A stretch of 46,948 nt of DNA from Christensenella sp. UBA5489 (GTDB lineage: Bacteria > Bacillota > Clostridia > Christensenellales > UBA1242), in assembly GCA_002424095.1 (NCBI GenBank), contig DIPL01000018.1:799-47746 (forward strand), in the 5' to 3' direction. The notes beneath the pieces were generated by a model. The model was given only the letters and a program-made list of their open reading frames with translations, searched no databases and had not been told where the DNA came from. Shown here in pieces: positions 26,215 through 34,176 of the stretch. Made by a program: the position numbers and the translations under genes. How positions within the stretch are numbered: position 1 is the first letter of the stretch; every line of letters begins with the position of its first letter.

Positions 26215-26656
26215 TCTTTTTTGCTCCTTTTATTTCTATCGGTTCAGGTTTTTGCGCTTCAAGATTGTGTTGTGCACCTTTAAAAACTTTCAATCTTGTG
26301 AGTTGTTTTTTTCCGAGTTTGTTTTTCGGTAGCATTCCTTTCACTGCTTGAATTAATGCCTTCGGCGAATCTTTTTGCATTAATGTTTTATATTTCACTT
26401 CTTTCAGTCCGCCTATATAACCAGAATGCCAAATCAATTTTTTCTGTTCCAATTTTTTGCCCGTTAAAGCAATTTTGTCGGAATTTACAACAACAACGAA
26501 ATCGCCACAGTCGACGTGCGGAGTATATATTACTTTATTTTTTCCGCTTAATAAATCTGCAATACCAGTTGCCAACCGTCCAAGAGCAATATCGCTTGCA
26601 TCAACAACAAACCATTTCCTTTCAATTTCTTCTGGTTTTGCCATAAATGTTTTCAT
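26204..26656 (-). CDS. rplM: 50S ribosomal protein L13
   Basis: A 150-residue L13, with [17 protein letters not shown] near the N-terminus and [12 protein letters not shown] in the middle. The signature region [14 protein letters not shown] appears as [22 protein letters not shown], trimmed here to its core, and it ends in the usual acidic-to-basic tail. L13 is an early assembly protein of the large subunit. The ATG at 26656 follows GGAG at five bases. rplM and rpsI form a two-gene operon with its own promoter, a leader of about 170 bases, and a terminator after rpsI. Confidence 0.97.
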   Translation of the reverse strand: MKTFMAKPEEIERKWFVVDASDIALGRLATGIADLLSGKNKVIYTPHVDCGDFVVVVNSDKIALTGKKLEQKKLIWHSGYIGGLKEVKYKTLMQKDSPKALIQAVKGMLPKNKLGKKQLTRLKVFKGAQHNLEAQKPEPIEIKGAKKNGR

Positions 26657-26721
26657 AAGTTCTCCTTAAATAAGATATAAAATTATATCGAATATTATAT
26701 TTTTAATTATGATAAATAAAA

Positions 26722-26746
26722 ATTTAAATAAGTGATTTATTTAAAT
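26722..26746 (-). promoter_or_regulatory. AT-only hairpin in the rplM leader
   Basis: ATTTAAATAA and TTATTTAAAT form a perfect 10-base stem with a five-base loop. On the minus strand it is followed by TTTTTATTT. It sits in the leader about 65 bases before rplM and looks like a weak attenuator. L13 autoregulatory leaders are known in Firmicutes, but I cannot match this one to that class. Confidence 0.45.
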
Positions 26747-26831
26747 ATTTTTTTGATTATAAAAATCATTGCTTTTTAAAATTTTTTTACAATTGGGCTA
26801 AAAACTGCAAAAACTTTAAAAATCTTTGTAG

Positions 26832-26860
26832 AGTATACAAAATTCAAGCCGAAAAGTCAA
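26832..26860 (-). promoter_or_regulatory. Strong promoter of rplM-rpsI
   Basis: TTGACT (26855-26860) and TATACT (26832-26837) are 17 bases apart, as expected for a ribosomal protein operon. The remaining gap 26861-26971 up to the recN stop holds no recognisable terminator. Confidence 0.8.
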
Positions 26861-26971
26861 GCAATTTAATAAGAGAATTTACGGATTTATAATGTTTTAT
26901 TATTAAGTAAGTTATTTTCTAAAATAAATAAGTTTAATAAGTGAAAGGTGTGAATATTTACGTTTAAAAAA

Positions 26972-28723
26972 TTAAATTGTCATTTTAAATTTGTTCGCAC
27001 GGTCTTTCAGTTCTCTTGCATGTGCTAGCGAAATTTCAGTTTTATCTTTACTTCCCGACAACTGAGCGAGATAAGGATAAATTTTTTCTTCATTTAAAAT
27101 ATTAACTTTTGTTTCAGTCGAATTATTTTGAGTTTGTTTATAGACATAAAAATAATTATCAGCCATTGCTGAAACTTGTGGCAAATGAGTTATACATAGA
27201 ATTTGGAACTTTTTTGATAAATGTGCTATGCGTTCAGCAATTGCCGAGCCGATTTCTCCGCTTATTCCCGAATCAATTTCATCAAAAACCAATGTACCGA
27301 CGCCATCAGTTGAAGCAATAATATTTTTAAGTGCAAGCATAAATCGACTCATTTCTCCGCCCGATATAGTTTTACTTAATGATTTTAAACCCTCTCCGGG
27401 ATTTGCGGAAAACAAAAATTCAACATTATCAATTCCATTAGCGGTAAATTTTAATTCGCATTCGCCTGCATCGTTTTTATTCGAGTTGACATCATCTGAA
27501 ATATTTTTTTCACTCGATTCGTTTAAAAAGACAATTTTAAATTTTGCATTTTTCATGCCTATTAAGGCAAGTTCTTGTAAAACTTTTTGTTCAATTTCTA
27601 TTGCAATTTTTTTTCTAATATTAGAAAGTTCTAATGATTTTGACTTTAATTTTAAAGTTAATTCTTTTAACTTTGAATTTAAAATCATAATTTGCTCATC
27701 AGCATTTATTAATTTGTTTTGTTCCTCCTGTGCATTAGTTAAGAAATCCAAAACTTGCTCAATTGAACCGCCATACTTTTTCTTTAAAAGTTTTAATTTA
27801 TCAAGCCTGTCATCTAAGGCAATTAATTCTTTTTCACTGAAATTTTTATTCTGTAACTCATCTTTTATATTACTTGAAATATCTAAAATTTCATATGAGA
27901 TCGAATTTAGACGTTCTTTTAAATCATCATATAATTCATTATATTGCGAAATGTTTGCAAGTGTATTTACGGCATTTTTTAAGTTATGTGAAACAGAAAA
28001 GTTTCCATCCAAATAACCATAAGCATTATTTAGCGAATTTGAAATTTTCTCAAAATTTTTTATCTCAGAAATTTTCGCTTCGAGTTCTTCATCCTCATTT
28101 ATTTTTGGGTCGATAATTTCAATTTCATTTATTTGATAATTAATAAGGTCAAGCATTCTTTCACGATTTTCAAAACTGCCACCTATTTGTTTTAAATCTG
28201 TTTTAATTTTTTTATATTCTAATAACAATTCGCTGATTTGATTTTTTAAATTTTTAAGCAATTCGGGCTTATAATTATCCAAAATTAAAATATGATTACT
28301 GGTTTTTAAAAGCGTTTGATTTTCGTGCTGTCCATACGAATCGACAAGTGTTACAGCAATTTGTTTAAGCATTGAAAGGGTTACAATCTCTCCGTTAACC
28401 CTGCATTCTGATTTGCCATTTAAATCAAAACGACGACTTAATATTAAAATATTTTCATCAGATTCATCTGAAAATCCTAAATCTTTTAAAACTTCTTTTG
28501 TGTCGACATTTACATTCTCAAAAATTGCCTTTACGATGATATGATTTTCGCCTGTGCGGATTTGAGTTTTAGCCACTTTTCCGCCAAGAACAAAAGAAAG
28601 GGAATTTATGATAATACTTTTCCCCGCCCCTGTTTCACCAATAAAAACATTAAAGCCTGATTTAAAATTCAGTTGCAGGTTTTTTATAAGTGCAAAATTT
28701 TCAATTGTTAAATTCTTTATCAT
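26972..28723 (-). CDS. recN: DNA repair ATPase RecN
   Basis: An SMC-like ATPase that gathers broken DNA ends in double-strand break repair. Of its 583 residues, Walker A GETGAGKS lies at 29-36. A long coiled-coil middle spans about 160-370. The signature SKTISGGEMSRFMLALK and Walker B TLVFDEIDSGISGEIG lie in the C-terminal lobe, followed by ITHLPQVSAMAD. This layout is diagnostic for RecN. The ATG at 28723 has a weak ribosome site (GGTG). It lies 37 bases after argR, the usual Firmicute order, and is likely co-transcribed with it. Confidence 0.97.
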   Translation of the reverse strand: MIKNLTIENFALIKNLQLNFKSGFNVFIGETGAGKSIIINSLSFVLGGKVAKTQIRTGENHIIVKAIFENVNVDTKEVLKDLGFSDESDENILILSRRFDLNGKSECRVNGEIVTLSMLKQIAVTLVDSYGQHENQTLLKTSNHILILDNYKPELLKNLKNQISELLLEYKKIKTDLKQIGGSFENRERMLDLINYQINEIEIIDPKINEDEELEAKISEIKNFEKISNSLNNAYGYLDGNFSVSHNLKNAVNTLANISQYNELYDDLKERLNSISYEILDISSNIKDELQNKNFSEKELIALDDRLDKLKLLKKKYGGSIEQVLDFLTNAQEEQNKLINADEQIMILNSKLKELTLKLKSKSLELSNIRKKIAIEIEQKVLQELALIGMKNAKFKIVFLNESSEKNISDDVNSNKNDAGECELKFTANGIDNVEFLFSANPGEGLKSLSKTISGGEMSRFMLALKNIIASTDGVGTLVFDEIDSGISGEIGSAIAERIAHLSKKFQILCITHLPQVSAMADNYFYVYKQTQNNSTETKVNILNEEKIYPYLAQLSGSKDKTEISLAHARELKDRANKFKMTI

Positions 28724-28760
28724 TTTTCACCGTTTAATTGTGGTATGTATTTAAACTTTT

Positions 28761-29216
28761 TTATGCGGTTATTCTATTTAACGTTGTTGTCGTGTTTTCC
28801 GCGTTAGAATCGCTTGGCAAAATAATCATAACTGTATCATCGCCACAAACAGAACCAAGCACGTTTTCAAGATTGAGTTTATCAATAATTCCACAAACAG
28901 CAGATGCCATTCCTTTTATTGTTTTAAGAACGCAAAGATTTCGGGCACTTTTTATAGAAATTACGGCTTCTTTAAAAACCAATATGTATTTATTAGAAAC
29001 TGCTTGATTTTCGTTTTCGACAACTGCATATTTATATTTTCCAGTTTCTGCGCTTAAAATTTTTATAAGCCTTAATTCTTTTATATCTCGTGAAATAGTT
29101 GCCTGTGTTATATCAAAATCTAAATTTCTAAGTTCTGAAACAAGCTCATCCTGTGTTTCAATTTCTTTTGTAGAAATCAATTCTAATATTTTTGACTGTC
29201 TATTTGAGCGCGCCAT
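28761..29216 (-). CDS. argR: Arginine repressor ArgR/AhrC
   Basis: A hexameric transcription regulator that senses arginine. Of its 151 residues, the N-terminal winged helix carries QDELVSELRNLDFDITQATISRDIKELRLIKI (core QATISRDIKEL). The C-terminal oligomerisation domain has KTIKGMASAVCGIIDKLN and LGSVCGDDTVMIIL, with the Asp pair that binds arginine. The ATG at 29216 has the ribosome site GGAG. The upstream region has sites matching the ARG box, which suggests it controls its own promoter. No arginine biosynthesis gene is in the window. Confidence 0.96.
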   Translation of the reverse strand: MARSNRQSKILELISTKEIETQDELVSELRNLDFDITQATISRDIKELRLIKILSAETGKYKYAVVENENQAVSNKYILVFKEAVISIKSARNLCVLKTIKGMASAVCGIIDKLNLENVLGSVCGDDTVMIILPSDSNAENTTTTLNRITA

Positions 29217-29271
29217 AATTTCTCCTGCGACACTTAAAAAGTCCTTTATTTATAAGGCTTTTCTAAGGTTT

Positions 29272-29285
29272 TGTATAATTATAAA
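29272..29285 (+). promoter_or_regulatory. Near-match ARG box in the argR leader
   Basis: TGTATAATTATAAA differs from the general ARG-box pattern TGNATWWWWATNCA only at the C. It lies about 55 bases before argR. On its own it is weak in such AT-rich DNA. Confidence 0.35.
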
Positions 29286-29322
29286 TTAATAAAAATTCAC
29301 TAAAATTTCTTTATGTTTAATT

Positions 29323-29351
29323 ATTATACATTACGATTTATATTTATGCAA
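29323..29351 (-). promoter_or_regulatory. Promoter of argR-recN
   Basis: TTGCAT (29346-29351) and TATAAT (29323-29328) are 17 bases apart. A one-mismatch ARG-box-like sequence (29317-29330) covers the -10. The leader to argR is about 100 bases. Confidence 0.7.
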
Positions 29352-29359
29352 GCGGTTTT

Positions 29360-29373
29360 TGTATATTTATTCA
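29360..29373 (+). promoter_or_regulatory. ARG-box-like operator upstream of argR
   Basis: TGTATATTTATTCA fits TGNATWWWWATNCA exactly and lies eight bases upstream of the argR -35. With the imperfect copies over the -10 and in the leader, it suggests ArgR autoregulation. This rests on pattern matching only. Confidence 0.5.
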
Positions 29374-29475
29374 ATCGATTTTTTGTATTTATAAACAAAT
29401 TTTAAATTTATACTTTTTGTTTTTATAAATATACACCAGTATGCAAAGGTAAAGGGAAACGAAGCAAAATCAAAC

Positions 29476-30063
29476 TTATTTTTTAAATATTCGAGAAAAA
29501 ACATTTAAAATTTTCCCAAGAACCAAAACAATTTTTTCAGCATTATTTGTTGCATACTGTTTAAAAACTGCCTTGCCCCCAATTGTAACCCCTGCAATAG
29601 TTGCTGATACAAGTGCTGCAATTAAAATTTGACATGCGGACGTTGAGTTATCATAAATTAAAAACGATAAAATAGTGGCCCCTGCTGCCCCACTTAAAAC
29701 TCCGCACACATCACCAACCACATCGGCACAAAGCGATGCGATTTTCGCCGAATTTTTTACTATATATAATCCGTATTCCGCACCCTTAACATTTTTACTC
29801 GCCATTTTTTCAAAAGGCGCTTTATTGCAAGCAACGACAGCGACACCAATCATATCAGTTAAAATTGAAATGGTAATCAAAATTATGACAATAAAAATCG
29901 CCAAGAACAATCCCGCCCCCGACATAAAATGCTCGCTTGTAATTCCAAATAATAATGATAAAGTAAATGCAAGAAAAAAAACCCTTATCGGCCAACGCCA
30001 ATAAGAATCTTTTTTCTTTTCAATTTTTTCGCCACCAATTATTTGTTTTGATTTATCATCCAT
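29476..30063 (-). CDS. Predicted membrane protein, possibly CorB/CNNM N-domain-like
   Basis: A 195-residue protein with four hydrophobic segments, the first at about 25-45 (PIRVFFLAFTLSLLFG). Lys-rich ends flank the membrane part. The stretch TDMIGVAVVACNKAPFEKMA resembles the DUF21 membrane domain of CNNM/CorB-type magnesium transporters, but no CBS or CorC domain follows. I am only moderately sure of that resemblance. The ATG at 30063 lacks a ribosome site; TATAAT lies six bases before it, without a good -35. An in-frame TTG at 30093 is the alternative. It follows xseB by 78 bases and precedes argR. Confidence 0.6.
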   Translation of the reverse strand: MDDKSKQIIGGEKIEKKKDSYWRWPIRVFFLAFTLSLLFGITSEHFMSGAGLFLAIFIVIILITISILTDMIGVAVVACNKAPFEKMASKNVKGAEYGLYIVKNSAKIASLCADVVGDVCGVLSGAAGATILSFLIYDNSTSACQILIAALVSATIAGVTIGGKAVFKQYATNNAEKIVLVLGKILNVFSRIFKK

Positions 30064-30141
30064 TTTATAATTATATGCTGGCAAATTTATCAAAATATCT
30101 AATTAAAATATTTAAAGAATTTATTTGAGAAATTTTTAATT

Positions 30142-30462
30142 TTAACACGTTTCAATTTCGTCTTTAAATATTTCTTTAATATTGTTTTTTATGATAGTAA
30201 CAGTTCCCGATGCTTTGCTAAATTTTTCATTACAAATTTCTAAAAGCCCTGCTCCCTGTTTATATAATTTTATGGTTTCCTCTAAATTCAAATTACCTTT
30301 TTCTAGTTTAGATAAAATAGCATCTAATTCTTGTAATGCTGATTCAAAAGAAATCTCAACTGTTTTTTCAATATTTGATGATTTTGAGTTTTTTGATTCC
30401 GTTTGAATATTTTTTATTTTTGAAACACTACTCTTTTTCTGCAATTTATTTTTTTGTTCCAT
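30142..30462 (-). CDS. xseB: Exodeoxyribonuclease VII small subunit
   Basis: A 106-residue XseB. The family helical hairpin is SFESALQELDAILSKLEKGN, then LNLEETIKLYKQGAGLLEICNEKF. The first 35 residues are a Lys/Ser-rich extension not usual in the family, whose members are about 70-80 residues. XseB caps the XseA coiled coils in exonuclease VII. The ATG at 30462 follows AAAGGAG at nine bases. It sits 33 bases after xseA in the asp23-nusB-xseA-xseB unit. Confidence 0.92.
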   Translation of the reverse strand: MEQKNKLQKKSSVSKIKNIQTESKNSKSSNIEKTVEISFESALQELDAILSKLEKGNLNLEETIKLYKQGAGLLEICNEKFSKASGTVTIIKNNIKEIFKDEIETC

Positions 30463-30495
30463 AGAAATTTGCTCCTTTAAATTTTATAACTTTAA

Positions 30496-31611
30496 TTATT
30501 TTATATTTCCAACAACCTTGCCATCATAGAAAGAAATCAAAATTTCATCATCGCTTTGCAATTGTGTTGCACTTATTACAGTCTCTTCCCCACTTATCAT
30601 ATTTTTTGAAATTTTTGCGTAGCCTGATTTTAAAATATTTTTAGGATTTAATTTTTCCAGCATTGCTGCTTTTATGGTTATATAATATTTTTGCTCGTCA
30701 TTTAAATTTTGCATATTTTTTAAAAACGAATTTCGTTTTAGATTAAGTTGATATTTCAAATCCGAAAATTTGCCTTGAATGATTAAATTTAATTTTTCAT
30801 ATTTTTGAATAATCAAAAGTTTCTTTTCTTTTAGGTCAGAAGTGATAAGTTCGGCCGCAGCACTTGGAGTTGGAGCTCTTATATCTGCGACGAAATCAAG
30901 GATGGTAAAATCGGTTTCATGTCCAATTGCAGAAATCAATGGCTTTGTACAATTAAAAACACAACGTGCAATTTCTTCGGAATTGAAAACGTTTAAATCT
31001 TCAAAAGAACCGCCGCCACGAGCAATTATAATGACATCAACATTATAATTTGAAAAAAAATTAATACCGTTAATAATTTCTTTTTTAGCACTCTCCCCTT
31101 GAACTTTTGCAGGATAAATGACAATATCTACGCCGTGATTTCTCCGTGTTGTAATGTTGATAATATCTTTAATTACTGCACCAGTTTCAGACGTAACTAC
31201 CCCAACAACTTTTATGTTTTGCGGTAACAGTTTTTTAAACTTTGCATCAAAAAGCCCTTCACTTTCCAAACGTTCTTTTAATTGTAAAAACTGTAAAAAA
31301 ATATCACCTTTTCCATCACGTGTAATTTTATTTATATTAAAGTCCAATTTTCCGCCTTTGGCATAAAATTTTGGACTTCCCCGAGCAATCACCATATCTC
31401 CGTCGTGAAATAGTTTAATAATATCGACATTAAAACATACACAAGGAATTTGACAGTTTTCATCTTTGAGACTAAAAAAAGCAACATCTCTTGCAATTTT
31501 AAGTCCAGAAATCTCACCCTTGACAGAAATGTTGTAAAGAAGTTCTTCGGCATCAAAAATCTGTCTTATATAAAGATTTAATTGACTTACCGAAATCACA
31601 ATTTCATTCAT
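30496..31611 (-). CDS. xseA: Exodeoxyribonuclease VII large subunit
   Basis: The nuclease subunit of exonuclease VII, which degrades single-strand DNA from both ends. The N-terminal OB fold is VSQLNLYIRQIFDAEELLYN and VKGEISGLK (residues about 7-37). The catalytic domain has VGVVTSETGAVIKDI, IIIARGGGSFEDLNVFN and ISAIGHETDFTILDFVAD with RAPTPSAAAE. At 371 residues it is shorter than the typical 400-450, the loss being in the C-terminal coiled coil. The ATG at 31611 follows GGAG. xseB follows directly. Confidence 0.95.
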   Translation of the reverse strand: MNEIVISVSQLNLYIRQIFDAEELLYNISVKGEISGLKIARDVAFFSLKDENCQIPCVCFNVDIIKLFHDGDMVIARGSPKFYAKGGKLDFNINKITRDGKGDIFLQFLQLKERLESEGLFDAKFKKLLPQNIKVVGVVTSETGAVIKDIINITTRRNHGVDIVIYPAKVQGESAKKEIINGINFFSNYNVDVIIIARGGGSFEDLNVFNSEEIARCVFNCTKPLISAIGHETDFTILDFVADIRAPTPSAAAELITSDLKEKKLLIIQKYEKLNLIIQGKFSDLKYQLNLKRNSFLKNMQNLNDEQKYYITIKAAMLEKLNPKNILKSGYAKISKNMISGEETVISATQLQSDDEILISFYDGKVVGNIK

Positions 31612-31634
31612 TTCAACAACTCCATTTTTGTAAA

Positions 31635-32033
31635 CTAATCAATTTTTGCAAGAACGCCGTTAATAAAATTTGAACTTTTATCGGTAGAATATATTTTTGC
31701 AATTTCAAGTATTTCATTAACAACAATAGGTTTAGGAGTTTTTAAAAACTTATATTCAGTTATTGCGAGATAAATAAGCGCCAAATCAACTTTATAGACT
31801 CTTTGAATCTCATATCCCGTTATAGATTTATTAATCAAAGTTTTGACTTCATTTTTATTTAAAAAAAAAGCATCAGTTATTTCACGTGCAAAAGCTATAT
31901 CTTTTGAATTTAATTTTTCTTCTTTATTTACATATTCTAAAATTTCAGCATCTATATTTTCAGTTTTTTGCTCTGTTTCAAATAAACTGGCGAATATTAC
32001 TTTAAATGCAGTTATTCTCGCTTGCGTTCTCAT
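31635..32033 (-). CDS. nusB: Transcription antitermination factor NusB
   Basis: An RNA-binding all-helical protein that works with NusE in rRNA antitermination. Its 132 residues open with RTQARITAFKVIFASLFE and close with PIVVNEILEIAKIYSTDKSSNFINGVLAKI, the usual NusB C-terminal helices. The ATG at 32033 has the ribosome site AAGGA. An ATG two codons earlier is too close to that site. The start overlaps the end of asp23 by 32 bases, so the two are coupled. Confidence 0.94.
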   Translation of the reverse strand: MRTQARITAFKVIFASLFETEQKTENIDAEILEYVNKEEKLNSKDIAFAREITDAFFLNKNEVKTLINKSITGYEIQRVYKVDLALIYLAITEYKFLKTPKPIVVNEILEIAKIYSTDKSSNFINGVLAKID

Positions 32034-32394
32034 TTTCATCCTTACTTATTATTACATTAATAATATGAACATTTATTTTAGTTGCTTTAATATCTACCAT
32101 AGATAAAATGCTATTACGAATATTTTCCTGAACTTTTGAACAAATATCAGGGACACTTATATCATTATAAACATCAATGTAAACATCGACTATAACGGTG
32201 CCGTTTGTATCATATTTAATTTTTATTCCGTTAAAGTTTTTATTTTGAAATATTTTAAGTAAGCAACAACCGGATTTTTTACTCATACCCGCCACACCAC
32301 TTATTTCGTTTGTTGCTAAATTGATAATGGAATATAATATATTTTTATTGCAAGTCAATTTTCCTTGATAATGGCAATTATTGTTTTCTTTCAT
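32002..32394 (-). CDS. Asp23/Gls24 family protein
   Basis: A 130-residue member of the Asp23/Gls24 envelope-stress family. It shows ILYSIINLATNEISGVAGM near residue 20-38 and GIKIKYDTNGTVIVDVYIDVYNDISVPDICSKVQ in the middle, with VDIKATKINVHIINV at the end. Its place before nusB is the usual one in Clostridia. An odd detail is the Cys-rich patch KKSGCCLL. The ATG at 32394 follows AGGAG at six bases. It begins the operon after the spoIIIA terminator. Confidence 0.9.
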   Translation of the reverse strand: MKENNNCHYQGKLTCNKNILYSIINLATNEISGVAGMSKKSGCCLLKIFQNKNFNGIKIKYDTNGTVIVDVYIDVYNDISVPDICSKVQENIRNSILSMVDIKATKINVHIINVIISKDENENASENNCI

Positions 32395-32416
32395 TAAAAG
32401 CTCCTAAATTTAATTT

Positions 32417-32444
32417 AGTATAACATAATTTTTCGAAATGTAAA
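32417..32444 (-). promoter_or_regulatory. Promoter of asp23-nusB-xseA-xseB
   Basis: TTTACA (32439-32444) and TATACT (32417-32422) are 16 bases apart, directly downstream of the spoIIIA terminator. The leader is about 16 bases and contains AGGAG. Confidence 0.6.
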
Positions 32445-32470
32445 ACAATTTTTATAATTATATAAATTTA

Positions 32471-32497
32471 AAGCGCAGAACTATATAGCCTGCGCTT
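32471..32497 (-). terminator. Terminator of the spoIIIA operon
   Basis: AAGCGCAG and CTGCGCTT form an 8-base GC-rich stem around an 11-base loop, whose CTATATAG can pair further. The T-run after it is broken (TTAAATTT), so termination may be incomplete. Confidence 0.7.
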
Positions 32498-32564
32498 CGT
32501 AAAATTCCTTTCGTTTCTTTTTGAAAAAAATAATTATGTTTTTACTTATCCTGTTTTATTTTAA

Positions 32565-33035
32565 TTATTTTACCGGAATGATTTTTATACTAGGTAGCTT
32601 ATAATCGGTTTCTTCAAGTATTACTGAAACAACCTGTGCCACCTCAGGTGAAGTTAGTTCCTCAGATTTTATTATTACGTTAATATAATTGCTAGAAGTT
32701 GTTACAATCGCATCAGGAAAACCTAATCCTTTAATTAAATATTCCAAAGTTAGTTCACTTTCCATTTCGCCGATTAAAGCAAGTTTTTTGTTTTCAGCAA
32801 GTGCTTTTGATTCTGTTGTATAGTCTTCTCCTGCAATAATTGCATCATAATATAAAATTGCTTGATCCCTGATTGAACTTCTGTCAGCACGATAGGAATC
32901 AAAATAGTTATAAGCGGTTAAATTACCCCCAGCATCAATTACATTGCCATTTAATACAATGTTTAAATATCCAGTTATACCTAACAACAAAATCATTGCC
33001 GATAAAATTATTATTTTTGTTTTTTTCTTTAACAT
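32565..33035 (-). CDS. spoIIIAH: Stage III sporulation protein AH
   Basis: Mother-cell membrane protein whose outer domain binds SpoIIQ (or its clostridial counterpart) to build the channel into the forespore. Its 156 residues have one N-terminal membrane segment (IIILSAMILLLGITGYLNIVL). A linker with the typical YFDSYRADRSSIRDQAILYYDAII follows, then a ring-building domain (KLALIGEMESELTLEYLIKGLGF, DAIVTTSSNYINVIIKS). The ATG at 33035 has AAGGAG seven bases upstream. It is the last gene of the operon, 111 bases after spoIIIAG. Confidence 0.93.
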   Translation of the reverse strand: MLKKKTKIIILSAMILLLGITGYLNIVLNGNVIDAGGNLTAYNYFDSYRADRSSIRDQAILYYDAIIAGEDYTTESKALAENKKLALIGEMESELTLEYLIKGLGFPDAIVTTSSNYINVIIKSEELTSPEVAQVVSVILEETDYKLPSIKIIPVK

Positions 33036-33146
33036 TTTCACTCTCCTTACTATAAATTATTTATCACATTATAAATTTATTCCTATTTTATTAATTTTCT
33101 TTATAAAAAAATTAAATGATTTTGTATCTTTATCGTTAATCACAAA

Positions 33147-33575
33147 TTAACTTCCGATTAAAACCTCAATATTAGACGACGACAAATCCAAAAGTGCTTC
33201 AACGGCTTTGATAATTTCAAGTTTAACCCAGACATTTCCTGCGCCTTCGGCAACTATAATAACCGATGCAATATTTGGCAGGATAGTAGTTTCGAGTTGA
33301 GTTTCTTTCTCTACCATAATCATAACGGAAACTTTTCCAGCACCATTAATTTTTGAAAGAATTGTCGAGAGTTTATCTTCCACTTCAATCACATATTCGG
33401 AAACTGTTGATGCATTTTCGTTGTTTTTATTTTTGTTTTCATTTGTATCAGAATTTGAAAAAGCAGAAGAAAAATAAACTAATAAAATTATAAGTCCAAA
33501 TAAAATAGCCAAAATGATTTCTATATGTTTTATGCTTTTTAATTTTTTAAATAAATCTGAAAAAATATTGCTCAT
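33147..33575 (-). CDS. spoIIIAG: Stage III sporulation protein AG
   Basis: Forms a large ring in the outer part of the SpoIIIA-SpoIIQ complex. It has 142 residues. A membrane segment lies at about 20-40 (IILAILFGLIILLVYFS). An Asn/Lys-rich linker is followed by a ring-building domain with YVIEVEDKLSTILSKINGAGKVSVMIMVE, and the end reads IEVLIGS. It is a little shorter than B. subtilis SpoIIIAG. The ATG at 33575 follows AAAGGAG at nine bases. Confidence 0.93.
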   Translation of the reverse strand: MSNIFSDLFKKLKSIKHIEIILAILFGLIILLVYFSSAFSNSDTNENKNKNNENASTVSEYVIEVEDKLSTILSKINGAGKVSVMIMVEKETQLETTILPNIASVIIVAEGAGNVWVKLEIIKAVEALLDLSSSNIEVLIGS

Positions 33576-33619
33576 AAATTTAAACTCCTTTTAAAAACGT
33601 TCTGATATTAGACCATAAT

Positions 33620-34117
33620 TTATGTGCCGTCATAAAATATAATTTGGCTTTTTTTTACTTTAACGAAACGCAAAACAATTTCTATTATGCTTTTTTTAAT
33701 ATCTATATGACTAAAATTTTTATCTATTACAATTTGAGATAAATCAATTGAAACTTGTGTAACTTCAAGTTCTTTTGCAAAAACATCTGCCATAACGCCG
33801 ACCCCAACTCCGCTAATTCCATTTGCTTTCAGTGTTTTTTTAACGTCATATTCAACTTTGTTCAACTTTTTTCTATTGATATTTGCAATAAAATCTTGCT
33901 GAACAACAACTGAATTCTCTTTAAAGAAATCATCTAATTCTAAATTTTTATTTGAGAAAAACATAATAACAGGAGAAATTATCACAATCACAATCACAAA
34001 AGCAAAAATATTTTTAATAAATTTCGAGGTTGAACCGTTCGGCAAGACTAAATCGACAACCACTGAAAGCACAATGATTCCTGTAATACTTAAAATCCAA
34101 ACAGATATTGGCGACAT
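33620..34117 (-). CDS. spoIIIAF: Stage III sporulation protein AF
   Basis: A 165-residue mother-cell membrane protein. It has two N-terminal membrane helices (VWILSITGIIVLSVVVDLVL and NIFAFVIVIVIISPVIMFF) joined by the family phrase LPNGSTSKFIKNIF. A soluble ring-building-type domain lies at the C-terminus. The ATG at 34117 has GAGG five bases upstream. Gene order and spacing match the operon in Clostridia. Confidence 0.92.
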   Translation of the reverse strand: MSPISVWILSITGIIVLSVVVDLVLPNGSTSKFIKNIFAFVIVIVIISPVIMFFSNKNLELDDFFKENSVVVQQDFIANINRKKLNKVEYDVKKTLKANGISGVGVGVMADVFAKELEVTQVSIDLSQIVIDKNFSHIDIKKSIIEIVLRFVKVKKSQIIFYDGT

Positions 34118-34176
34118 ATTTTCCTCGACTTTTACTAAATACTTTTCTAATTTATATATTAATCATTGTGAAATTA

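Noticed and set aside
26657..26830. Assignment of the rplM leader to the known L13 leader family
   Set aside because: I could not match its consensus by eye, so only the hairpin is reported.
27228..28016. A plus-strand open frame of 262 codons opposite recN
   Set aside because: It is the antisense shadow of the recN coiled-coil region. Its composition mirrors the real frame and there is no start signal.
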